From Pyropia yezoensis (Eukaryota > Rhodophyta > Bangiophyceae > Bangiales > Bangiaceae), in contig CM020618.1 of the NCBI GenBank assembly GCA_009829735.1, forward strand, positions 23,297,346 through 23,361,345: a stretch of 64,000 nucleotides of DNA. Reading direction: 5' to 3'. The notes beneath the pieces are model-generated. The model was not told the DNA's origin and did not search any database. It was given only the letters and a program-made list of their open reading frames with translations. This document shows positions 21,790 to 31,581 of this stretch, piece by piece. The position numbers were made by a program, and so were the translations under genes. The number at the start of each line of letters is the position of its first letter. The stretch's first letter is position 1.

Positions 21790-21937
21790 TATCCCCCCCT
21801 TGGATTCCTCATCCAAAGAAATCCCTACCTCTATCTCATCCACGTCCCTACCCTCGTTGAATGCCGCCTCAACCTCGGCACTCACCTCTTCCACGCTTCG
21901 GTAGTACCCCTCCACTCGGATTGCAAGGTCCTCATAT
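21790..21937 (-). pseudogene. Displaced C-terminal segment of the DNA-transposon transposase
   Basis: The minus strand here encodes an acidic, helical segment (RVEGYYRSVEEV, DVDEIEVGISLDEE) of the kind that ends long-spaced IS630/Tc1 transposases. B2 is inserted on its right side (CATAT at 21933-21937 is repeated at 54548-54552), which separates it from the rest of the gene at 54548-55838. A1 abuts its left side, so the natural stop codon is not visible. Confidence 0.65.
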
Positions 21938-22406
21938 TGTGGCAAAAACCACATGCACACACGGCACCCAAGTTGAGGCGGTGTGCAAGAGCTGCCTCCC
22001 GTGTCGGGGGAACCGGAAAAAGTGCAAGTCGCACACACTCTGTCCCTGTTGTGGGGCAAACCCCCCACGGACAAACAAGAGGATGGTGTGTGGTCCAACA
22101 GTTTCTTGGTCGGGACGGGGACGCAGGGCCAAGCCCCGCTGTCCCTCCCCTTATCCCCCCAGGGTCCACTCAGAATCTCGCCACTCAGAATCTCCCACCC
22201 CAGCACCTGCCCACCGGGCCACACGAAAATTCAAGACGATAAATGCAGAAAACCCTCAAATCCAAGTTGGATTTACTACTAAGCTAACTATCCCAAACTT
22301 AGGGAATATGGACCCAAATGCAGGGGGAGGAACGGATCAGGCTAGTGGCCTGCCGCCCCTTGCATGGCACGTGTTGCCCCCCTACCTGGGGGTCAATACT
22401 GCCACG
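21938..22406 (-). repeat. B2 3' LTR
   Basis: 469 bp, the reverse complement of the B1 LTR. The terminal base next to the polypurine tract is changed. Confidence 0.92.
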
Positions 22407-22421
22407 CTCCCCTCTCCTCAG
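22407..22421 (-). promoter_or_regulatory. B2 polypurine tract
   Basis: The minus strand reads CTGAGGAGAGGGGAG directly before the 3' LTR, as in B1. Confidence 0.78.
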
Positions 22422-22744
22422 TTCCGACCGACCCGGTCGGCCCTGTGAGGGGGTGAGTAAACGCACGTCTCGGCGTTGGGGGCGCGACTTGCTGTCCCCC
22501 ATCGAGTGCGTAACACGGATGTGGAGGCGGTCACGTTGACCGCCCCTCTCCTCAAGCTTGCCCACTCGGCAGCTTGCTCTCCTCAGTTCACACTTCACCA
22601 TCACCACCACCTCCCCTTCACCTTCCACGGGGCCGCCCCACGCTGGGGAGGCCACCCGTATACCCACGATCCGAGTCCCCCTCAACTCGAGGCGGGTCTC
22701 GTGCCGCGATAGCCAGAGCGTCTCTCCCCAACTTGGGGAGAGCC
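22422..22744 (+). other. Leader of the B2 convergent ORF
   Basis: Equivalent to 18439-18760 in B1. It holds a CACCATCACCACCACCTCC stretch. No start codon was seen in the ORF frame and it is probably untranslated. Confidence 0.4.
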
Positions 22745-24688
22745 ATGGCGACTCCGGGAGTGGAGACGGACTCTCTTGACGAGCACATGGAGGACACCTC
22801 CTACGGGGCAGCACCCGCCGGGACTTCCGGCGGGGGCTCCGCGATCGCTCCGGGGGACGGGACTCCCGCGTCACCCGGCTTTGGGTTGACGGCGGGGTCT
22901 CCCCCGGAGGTGGGACAAGTTGTCCCGCGTGAGGCCTTGGGGCGGTGGTTTTACCCCGCTTGGCCTCTCTATGAGGAGGGGCTGACTGTTCTTCGCTGTG
23001 GCCGACTTGGCGCAGCGATGGGCCGGGTATGGGACCGCCTACGGGAGAAGTATCCCCGTAGGGTCGGGTTCCCTGCCGGCTTCAGGACGGACCAGTTTGC
23101 CTTCCTGGACGATGAGGAGGTTGAGGACGTTCAGCGTGCCAAGGCCATGGTGGACCGCGGGGGAACTATCCCGGGTCCCGGCGACTCGCCGACCTTCACG
23201 TGGGACGCTGTGGCAACTCGCCCACCGTACCTCCACGAGGCCGATCCGCACACTCATCACTTTGATGTGCGGATGGAGAAGGACTTTCGGCGAGGTCCCA
23301 ACTTGGTGACGTCGGCTCAACTTGAGTTTCCTCAGCAGTCTGCTGCCAGTAAGGAGCAGTACTATCTGAAGAAGCCCGAGTGGTGGCCTCAAGTTGAGGT
23401 CCCCTACGGGTTCCCGGCGTTGCTGCCACGGTTGCTTGACCACTTCGGCTCCGTCATGTTGACGGCTGGCCCTGATCACCTGGTGTGGGCCATGTTGGCC
23501 ACCCAGTGGCTCCTCGAGGTCATGTCGACCTGGGTGTCCTGTGTTCAGCGGCGGGGGATGCTCTGGCATCTCCCCCTCCGGCTCCTCCAAGGTTTGGAAC
23601 AGCTCACCCCTCAGCTAGTTGCTGAGGGGTGCTCATCAGGACAACTCACTCTACTTGAGGAGATGCTCCGGCTCCATAAGTTCATCGAGTGGGAGAGCAT
23701 TGAGCACAAGTTGCGCCGCCCCACTCGTGGGCCCAAGGACGATGGCGCACTTCGCCAGTTCGTGTGGGTCGCTCGTGAACTTCACGACGGCCGTGTGGTC
23801 CTACGAGAGGGGTTGGGCATCGGGGACTACCCGTATGCCCCGGGGGTGGATCGCCACACTGCGCCACCCCCGGACAAGCCCATAGTTATGGCCGTGCCGT
23901 CCTATGATGACCATATGACTCAACCTACTGCGGGGGCCCCAAGTCGGGGTCGCAGTTATACCCGGGTACCGCCACCTCGGCGGGCCCCTCCGCTTCCTCC
24001 TGTTCCTTTCCAACCTCACGGGAACATCCCGATCAGCGTGGCCGTGGAGTCTTCCACCCCGGTGTCCCCCAACTTCGGGGCCACCCTCCTGACGGTATAC
24101 CCCAAGTTGGTGTTACCGCCCACGCCTCTAACCTCAGAGATGATGATCGCCACGTTGGTGCGCACCATTTCCTGGTTGGCCGCGTCGACCGCAACCCTTC
24201 AAACTTCCGAGACTCCTGAACTTGAGGAGCGCTTTCGTACGGCAGTGGCGACCGCGAGTTGCGAGTCGGTGGCGGAGTTTATGACAGCCGAGTTGGCTCG
24301 CATTGGGGCTATTATGCCCCAGCCAGCCCCACTTGGGCGTGGCAAACGTCGCGCGAGCCGGGCATACTCGCCTCCTCGCCGTCGTCGCCGACACTCGCGG
24401 CGCTCTCCCTCCGTGTCGGAAGACGAGTTGTCTTACTCCGTTTCGGAGTCCTCTACCCCGTCGGAGACGGAGTCTGTCCAGCGTCTGCGTCGCAAACTTG
24501 CGCGCAAGACCAGGCAGAAGAGTAGCCACGGTCGGCGCCACTTGCGCGACCGTGAAGGGCGCGACGGTTCCGACTTGGAGCCGCCGCCCCTTCCAACGAG
24601 TGGAGACCGTTATCGGCGTGGGTCTCGCCGCTCGCCTCCACGTGAGGGCGAGGGCCGTGGAGTGGGAGAGTCTAGCATGCGTGCCTAG
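22745..24688 (+). CDS. Convergent (antisense) ORF of LTR family B (B2 copy)
   Basis: Open from the ATG in GCCATGG context to a stop just before the polymerase gene's end. It encodes the same protein as 16495-18438 with almost no differences: acidic N-terminus, FGSV/WLLEV/WHLP core, proline-rich linker and arginine/serine-rich tail. Both copies staying open while their gag-pol regions are broken suggests recent constraint or recent common origin. The LTR ages alone cannot tell these apart. Confidence 0.78.
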   Translation: MATPGVETDSLDEHMEDTSYGAAPAGTSGGGSAIAPGDGTPASPGFGLTAGSPPEVGQVVPREALGRWFYPAWPLYEEGLTVLRCGRLGAAMGRVWDRLREKYPRRVGFPAGFRTDQFAFLDDEEVEDVQRAKAMVDRGGTIPGPGDSPTFTWDAVATRPPYLHEADPHTHHFDVRMEKDFRRGPNLVTSAQLEFPQQSAASKEQYYLKKPEWWPQVEVPYGFPALLPRLLDHFGSVMLTAGPDHLVWAMLATQWLLEVMSTWVSCVQRRGMLWHLPLRLLQGLEQLTPQLVAEGCSSGQLTLLEEMLRLHKFIEWESIEHKLRRPTRGPKDDGALRQFVWVARELHDGRVVLREGLGIGDYPYAPGVDRHTAPPPDKPIVMAVPSYDDHMTQPTAGAPSRGRSYTRVPPPRRAPPLPPVPFQPHGNIPISVAVESSTPVSPNFGATLLTVYPKLVLPPTPLTSEMMIATLVRTISWLAASTATLQTSETPELEERFRTAVATASCESVAEFMTAELARIGAIMPQPAPLGRGKRRASRAYSPPRRRRRHSRRSPSVSEDELSYSVSESSTPSETESVQRLRRKLARKTRQKSSHGRRHLRDREGRDGSDLEPPPLPTSGDRYRRGSRRSPPREGEGRGVGESSMRA

Positions 24689-24799
24689 TTGGCAGCTGCC
24701 TTTGTTGTGAGAGTGTGAGGGTTAGGGCTGTAGTTAAAAGCCACTCTGCGTACCACTTCGACTTGAAGCACTCTCTTGGCACTGTTGCTCGGCCTTCCC

Positions 24800-27700
24800 T
24801 CACGTTGAGGGAGGGCTGTTAGGGTCTATCTCATTCCGGGCACAGTACGCCCGGACCTTCTCAGCGGGAAGGTCTTCCACATACTCCCACGTATCATCCT
24901 TGGCTTTGTAGCCAAACCAACGCACCCTCAACATGAGGCGGTCAGTGTCTTCATCCCATCCGTGGTCGATGAACTTATCGAACACGTACTCCTGCGGGCC
25001 CTGTTTGGCCGCAGGCAGTGAGGGGAGGCGCCACGCTTCCAAAGCACGCGCCCAAGCTGGGTCGCCTGCAGGCGGTGGTGCAACTTTGACCACGTCCTGT
25101 CCGTTCACTGTGCGGACCCCATCGTCACTTTCGATGGTGAAGCGCCGCCCATCAGTACGAAGGACCTGGTACGGCCCCTTCGTCTGGAATACCAGCTTAC
25201 CCCCAGTTGGGGTGTGCGAGTGTATCAGCACCCAGTCACCCTGCTCGGGGACGTGCTTAGCATTGCGCACCTTTTTGTCAAAGGTACGCTTGTAGCGCTT
25301 TTGTGCTTTGTCCATCTCAGCCCTGACTTTAGGGATCTCAGCCCTGACTTCAGGGATGAGGTTTTCAAGCCTGGCAGCAAACTCCGCCTTACTCTCAGTA
25401 GGAGTAGGCGCACTGCCACCATCCTCCCTAGTTGGGAGCGACCGCCGCACGGCAATAGACCGCACACGACGGGGGGTCACAAAAGCGAGGGGTACTTCCC
25501 CGGTAGATGAGTGAACCTGCGAATTGTAGGCGGTAGTAAGAATAGAAATGTATTGGTCCCACGTCTTCACGTGCTCACTCACATAGTGGCGCAGCTGCCT
25601 AACAATAGTTTTGTTGAAGCGCTCCACCTGCCCATTAGGAAGGCTGACACGACCGACATGGCCGTGATCTCTGCCAGTGGGATCGCTCGCGTAAGTTTCG
25701 TGAAGCGGTCACAGATGACCAGGAGGTACTGGTTGCCCTCCTCGGTCACTGTCAGTGGCCCAAGGATGTCCATCGCCAACGCGGCGAAGGGCTCCTTGGC
25801 CGGGAACAATAGCATAGCCGTACTAGGCCGCCGTTCCATCAGACGATTCTGTGCACAACTTGTGCAGGCAGCCACCCAACTGTAGATGTCCACCACCATG
25901 GACGGCCAGTAGTACCTGGTCCTCAGGGTCTGGTACAGTTTACTAGACCCCAGGTGTCCACCCGTGGGAGCGTTGTGCTCCCTCTCAAGGATACTGTCCT
26001 TGAGGGATGCGGGGACGACAAGTTGTTCAGCCCCTTGGAATACCCCCCTCCTCATGAGGAGGCCATCGTCTCCCAGAAAGAAACGCGTCTCCACCACTGT
26101 ATCCAGTGTATCCCTCTGCGACTTGCAGAAGGGATCCTCGGCCTGGGCCTTCACCACCTCGTCCAGGGACAGGGGCAAGTACTTCTTGTTCCCTGGCGCC
26201 TCGGGGTTCAACGCCTGACCCGAGCGCGTGACTACCCCCACGATGGGGATGTCCTCATCGACTGGGTTAGTGTCCAGCCCCTCGGTAGGTACCCGAGAGA
26301 GGCAGTCGGCAAGGGCATGTTGCCTGCCAGGTCGGTATTCAATGTCAAAGTTGAAGGGTGCCAGTCGCACCCTCCACCGGTTGAGACGAGTGTTCGTACA
26401 GTCCGTCTTAAAGATGAACTGCAACGCGCGGTGGTCACAGCGGATGAGGAACTTCTCACCCTCCAGGTAGTGACGAAGTGACGTCACCGCCCACACCACT
26501 GCGAGTCCTTCCAACTCGGTGACTCCGTAGTTCTTCTCGGCCGAGTTCAGCCCCTTACTGAAGTATCCCACCGGCAAGTACTCCTTGTCCGGCTGCTGCT
26601 GAAGCAACACACAACCAAGTTGGTCGTAGCTAGCGTCCACATCCAGGATGTAGTGGCCTCCCAACCTGGGAATAGCCAAGATGGGGGGCTTCAGCAGAAG
26701 GTCCCGAAGAGTCTCAAAGGATTCCTGCTCCACCCGACTTGGGGGAGGCAGGTTCTTCGGTAGCGTTGAGCTCACTAGCTCATTCAACGGCTTCGCCACC
26801 TTGGCGAAGCCCTTGGTGAAACGTCGGTACACGTTACACATCCCGAGGAAGCTCCTCATCTGGGTCTGGGTCCGGGGGTACTGAGTCTTACGAATGGCCC
26901 TCAAGTTCTTCTCGTTAACACTGAGATGCCCCGGATGGACAACATGTCCCAAGTACTCCACCTCTTGAGTAAAGAGGTGGCACTTACTCGCCTTCAGTGA
27001 CACACCGGCGTGAGCAAGTAGCTTGAACACCTAGCCAAGATGGCCAATGTCTTCCTCCGGACTTCGGGAGAACACAATGATATCGTCTAGGTACACAAGA
27101 CAGATCTGCCACCGTACTCCGGCCAGAATCATGTCCATAGCGCGCTGGAAAAATGCCGGCGCGTTACACAGACCAAACGGTAGACGCTTGCACTGGTAGG
27201 TACCACAGTGACAGGTAAAGGTAGTTTTATGCCTGTCCTCCGGGGCAATGGGAATTTGCCAGTACCCCGCGTTACAGTCCAGGGTAGAGAACACGTTTGC
27301 CTCCCCCAGAGAGTCCAGACAGTCATCCATCCTAGGTAGGGGATAACTGTCCTTCACCGTGCTCTCGTTGAGCTTACGGTAGTCGATACAAAACCGGGGG
27401 GTCCCATCAACTTTGGGGACGATAACCACCGGACTCGCCCACTCGGCGTTGCTGGCCTCGATCACATCGAGGGCCTCCATGCGAGCAACTTGCTCCTTAA
27501 CGAGGGCCCTTCAACGAGGTCCTCCCCTATACGGTTGTTGGCGTATAGGGGGTGCACCGGGCTTCAACTCGATCCGGTGTTGGGTGGCTCTCATGAGTCC
27601 CAATTGACTATCCCACAACTTGTGATATTGGTCCAAGAGGCGTTCAACTTGAACCCTCAACTTGGGGGGGACTCCCTCCATGTTCACATGGGGCCGAGGA

Positions 27701-28563
27701 GAGGCGGCCGACTTGGCTTGATGCTTCTCCTTTCCGGACTTCGGGTCGCTACTTGCGCCCGCGTTGAGGGTGACCGCTACTACCGGTCCCTCGTGTTGGT
27801 CGATATAGCCGAACTTGGCTCCCGACTTGAAGTACTGGGGCGACGAGCTCAGGTTCATCACCTGGATTCTCCACGGGACTCCGGCCTTGGAGTCCATCGT
27901 GCCAAGGGCAACATGCACTTTGTGCTTGCGAGCAAGACGGGGGTGAGGGTGCACCAACCCGTTCCCCGTAAAATCAGTTACAACATCAACGTGCGCCACC
28001 GAGTTGGGGGGCAACGTGACATTGCGGGCTAAACGCAGGGTAGCAGTAAACCCGTCCCTCACCGAACAAACAGGCTTCGACTGTGAGACTGTCACAGGAG
28101 CCACAGACTTTCCCTTACCAAGGATGGGGATAGTCTCCCCATTCATCAACTTGACCCAGTACTCAGGGCCACAAATCAAAGGCACTTGTGTAACAACATA
28201 AGGGGTACCCAGAAGCAGGGGTACCGATATTTTCTCAACTACGCCATAGGTCACGTCGACCTCATGGGTCCCCAACCTAGTTGGTAGGGTCACGGCACCA
28301 ACGATGGGAAGTACCCCACCATTGATGTCAATCATATGGTCAGCTTTGGACCTCCAGCGTTGGAGCTTCACCTCCTTTGGTAATAGCGACTTGCGTATCA
28401 AGGAGGCTCCTGACCCGGTATCATGTACGATACGGGCACAACAGGCGCGGCCGGGCGCAAGTTGCACCCGTCCAGCCACCTGGAAGTTCTCACCCGTCAG
28501 CACCGCGATGACCCGACGTGGGTTTACGTTCTTGGGGAGTCCTACCCGAGGTGGGCGGACTCC
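24800..28563 (-). pseudogene. B2 pol, main part
   Basis: Reads right to left. Protease has a conserved D-T-G motif near 28410. Reverse transcriptase has FCIDYRKLN and YLDDIIVFS, RNase H has LDVDASYDQLG, and the integrase and chromodomain (RVRWFGYKAKDDTWE) are as in B1. The first part of the region lies beyond element C at 51918-52100. A few breaks are present, and at least one is shared with B1. One in-frame 21-base tandem duplication near 25310-25350, absent from B1, lengthens the integrase C-terminal region. Confidence 0.82.
28559..28563. repeat. Target-site duplication of C, left
   Basis: ACTCC before the left LTR of C is repeated at 51913-51917 after its right LTR. B2 sequence resumes there. 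Confidence 0.88.
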
Positions 28564-29134
28564 TGTGGTATAAAACTCGATCCTCTCAGACACGTCTCAA
28601 TATCCCTCGGGGGAAAGGGACAGGTAACACAGAAAGGGGAACTACGAGAATGGTATGCCTGTTGCCTCACGTGCCTGCTCGCAGAGCAAACAGATACGCA
28701 CGGTAGTGCACACGGGGAAGAGGAAAGCAAACGAGCATTTGTCTTTTTCCTGAGGGCGCGGGCTAGGGGCGCCTCGCTGTCCCTCTTAACGTGCATCCGG
28801 GGGAGCCTCGGCACGTTGGCCAGGTAGCCCCCCCATAACCCCGAGTGGCCCCGACCCGAGTCTAACCTCGTCAGGTCGGGGGCCACTATCACTACTAATT
28901 CTATTCCCACTCACTAATCTCACACTCAAATTCTCTCAAATCAAGTCCCTCACAAGTATGCAAAAACCCATCAGCAATCCCTCTCTCACGTGTGGATAGC
29001 GTAGTCCACCGCATCCCAGTGCCGGGCACGGGCCACGGCCGCCAACCATCACCACACGGCGGGCGTGTTCTGGCACCTGGTGCCCTCTGGTTGTAGTCCC
29101 GGGTCGGCGCCAATTCGGGGCCAGGGATGCTACA
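28564..29134 (-). repeat. C 3' LTR (first copy)
   Basis: 571 bp, opening TGTGGTATAAAACTCG and closing ATGCTACA. It matches the 571-bp LTR at 51342-51912 with about 2% difference by eye. TATAAAA at 28569-28575 faces the convergent ORF. Confidence 0.9.
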
Positions 29135-29149
29135 TAGCTCCCTCCCTAG
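29135..29149 (-). promoter_or_regulatory. C polypurine tract (first copy)
   Basis: The minus strand reads CTAGGGAGGGAGCTA directly before the 3' LTR. Confidence 0.75.
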
Positions 29150-29318
29150 TCCGGCACGTCCTCGGGCCGAACCAGGTGCCACCGTGCACAGCCTCGAGCA
29201 CGTCCACACCGGTGCCGAGGTCGAGCGTCTTCACCCTGGTCACGATCACCTGCTCCGGTTCTCTGCCCCCCTTCTCTCCTTCACCTTGGCCCTCGCGTTC
29301 CCCCGGAGTCTGGACGTC

Positions 29319-31436
29319 ATGTCCAGTTCCAAGATCCAAGCTGGGCCCGTGGTTCCGGCGGTGAGTGTTGCGGAGGAGAACTCGGGTAGTCGCGCCCCTC
29401 TCCTGCCTCCGGTTCCTCGGGTGTCGATGTCGGCGCCGGTCGCCACGGCGGGGACGGATCGGGTTCCCCCGGCTTCTGTGATGCACCCGGTCGAGACCCC
29501 CCCGGTGGGTCTCCCGGAGATGCTTCTTGGGCAGGACCCTCTGGCGGGCCGGCGCTACTCCACGGTGGTCGGCAACGCCGGCGCGGCCCAGTGCCAGCAG
29601 GATTGCTTGGACCTCTGGCGCAAGGAATTCCAGCGCGGGGTCCTGACCGAGATGGATAAGGCTCGTCTTCACACGGCGGACCAGATGCGCCTGGCACAAG
29701 ACCGCTCCCAGAGCTTCTCGGGTTCCTCTTGGGTCGCTCGTCTGGAGGATCTCCCCTTCGCGCTGGTGCTGGATCTGCCCTTGACCGAGCGTCGCGTGTC
29801 CGCGTCCGTTCTCTGGTGGCCGGAGGAGGAAGGGTACGTCCACCGGGCGCTCAAGGTCTGGGACGAGGCGCTCAAGGGGTCGGGGAGCCTGAACTGCGAC
29901 CCCCGTCCGAGCATGGTCGCTCTGGAGCCGCCTTTCCTGACCCGGAAGTACTCCAAGTTGTCACCGGCACGGGAGCAAGGCGAGCGACGCGGCCGTCAGC
30001 GTGACCTCCTCGTGAGCTGCAACCATCAGGAGTTCTGGAAGCTGGATAAGGCTAACCGGGCGGCGTACTACCCCAAGGTCATCCCGCAGCAGCAGCAAGT
30101 CGAGATCCCGGTCGGGTTTGCTCCTTCCAGCATCCCCTTCACCTGGTACCTCTTGGACGCCTTGACTCAGGCGTCGATCAAGGGCTTCTTCCACTCGATC
30201 CCGTACATGATGTACACGTCCGAGATGACAGTCTTGGCGGCCAACCACTGGCTTCACGAGGTCTTGGTGTCCAACCGGCTTTGGTTTCTCCCTGACCTCC
30301 TGATGGTCTGGATTGTCGACAAGCTGACCGTCGACTTCCTGTGCAGCCAGGACGAAGAGTACAAGGGGCTCTTCCAGGCGATGATTGACTTCCGGCGTCT
30401 GGTGCCGGTGCATGACCGGAACTTTTTGAACGCGATTGCCGACCAGAACCGCCCGCGTCGGGATGGCTTCGGTTGGGCGCAGGTGGTCTACCAGTCTTCT
30501 CCGGCCAAGGTGCAGCTGGCGACGCCGCTTCCGGCGTGGCCGCAGCTAGGTAGCTTTCCTGCCCCGGCCGCCCTTGATCTTGTGCCAGTTGGGCCGCCGG
30601 TGCAGGAGTCGGGATGGGCCGCGGCGGTCGGTCAGGCGTCTGCGGCGGCTCCGCTTCCTCCTGTTGCACCTGTCGCCCCGGTGGCCTCGCCCGATCCGTC
30701 GCCGGCGCGTTCACGCCCTGTTCCGGCTGTGCCGGTACTTCAAGCTCCTCCGGCACCGCGCCTGTCTGCGGCGAGTCTGGGGGTGACCGTGCGGTCGCCT
30801 ACCACTCCGGCCGCTCCGCCTCGGACGCCTTCTTCCAACGCCGGCGGCGCTGTGCCTTCGCTGGAGTTGGGTACTCCGGTTTCGGGGGCCGTTGTGGACC
30901 GTCCGGTGGTGTCATCCTCGGGGCGGTTCGGGATTCCGGCGCCGACTCTGCGCCTTACCCGCTTCCGGGTGCCTGACTGGTACCTGATCCAAGGTGGTCC
31001 GACATGCGACCAGTACGACGTCGGTATGATTGAAGACCAGCTGGGTCGTCTTCCGGTGCAGGTTGGAGGCGTTGGGTCCTCCCTGGTGCTGGGTACTGAC
31101 GCCAGCGTCTTGAACAACGTGGTCGACCGGGTGTTTGCTTGCGCGGACAGCGGCCAGATGTCGAACAGCCCGGTGGTTGGCGAACTTCTGGCGACCTTGA
31201 CGCGGCATGGCTTGGCCCAGCAGAGGTCAGAAACCTTCACTGGCTTCCAGGGGCGCCGACGGGCATATCTGGATGAGCGGGAGCCCCCGGCAACTACCGG
31301 TACTACTCCGATGGCGTCATACCAGGATGCACCGCGTCCACCGCACTACGTCATCCCGGCTTCCTCCGGTTCCCGTCGTGCCGCGGAGGCAGCGCTGGAG
31401 GACACTCCCGCGGCTCAGCGTCCGCGCCGGAAGTAG
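29319..31436 (+). CDS. Convergent (antisense) ORF of LTR family C (first copy)
   Basis: An open frame runs opposite to gag-pol. The ATG at 29319 (MSSSKIQAGP) is preferred; an in-frame ATG at 29127 lies inside the LTR. From 29319 it encodes about 705 residues. A core around residues 255-370 contains QVEIPVGF, ANHWLHEV, LWFLPDLL and a following helix, which align by eye with QVEVPYGF, TQWLLEV and LWHLPLRLL of the B protein. A Pro/Ala-rich linker follows (about 395-530), then a second helical part (VVDRVFACADSG, LLATLTRHGLAQQ) and a basic C-terminus (PRRK) that could be a nuclear signal. It ends 145 bp short of the end of pol. Its function is unknown. Confidence 0.77.
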   Translation: MSSSKIQAGPVVPAVSVAEENSGSRAPLLPPVPRVSMSAPVATAGTDRVPPASVMHPVETPPVGLPEMLLGQDPLAGRRYSTVVGNAGAAQCQQDCLDLWRKEFQRGVLTEMDKARLHTADQMRLAQDRSQSFSGSSWVARLEDLPFALVLDLPLTERRVSASVLWWPEEEGYVHRALKVWDEALKGSGSLNCDPRPSMVALEPPFLTRKYSKLSPAREQGERRGRQRDLLVSCNHQEFWKLDKANRAAYYPKVIPQQQQVEIPVGFAPSSIPFTWYLLDALTQASIKGFFHSIPYMMYTSEMTVLAANHWLHEVLVSNRLWFLPDLLMVWIVDKLTVDFLCSQDEEYKGLFQAMIDFRRLVPVHDRNFLNAIADQNRPRRDGFGWAQVVYQSSPAKVQLATPLPAWPQLGSFPAPAALDLVPVGPPVQESGWAAAVGQASAAAPLPPVAPVAPVASPDPSPARSRPVPAVPVLQAPPAPRLSAASLGVTVRSPTTPAAPPRTPSSNAGGAVPSLELGTPVSGAVVDRPVVSSSGRFGIPAPTLRLTRFRVPDWYLIQGGPTCDQYDVGMIEDQLGRLPVQVGGVGSSLVLGTDASVLNNVVDRVFACADSGQMSNSPVVGELLATLTRHGLAQQRSETFTGFQGRRRAYLDEREPPATTGTTPMASYQDAPRPPHYVIPASSGSRRAAEAALEDTPAAQRPRRK

Positions 31437-31581
31437 TAGTTGGAGGCAAGGAGGGTGAGGGTCTTGGGAGAAGCGAGGAGGGAAGAGGCGGAGAGAAGGG
31501 TTGCCCGAGCGGGTGCTTGTTTTCCTTGATTGTTTCATGCTTGTATTGCGTGTTCTCCTTGATATACCCGTTCCCTTCTTC

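Noticed and set aside
21790-21807. TATCC as the A1 target-site duplication
   Set aside because: The left flank of A1 reads CCTGC, and the right-hand bases extend the match to the element's own polypurine tract, so they are not ordinary target sequence.
22299-22874. 191-codon minus-strand frame over the B2 polypurine tract, also mirrored in B1
   Set aside because: It spans LTR, polypurine tract and leader, and is antisense to the start of the convergent ORF; no motif seen.
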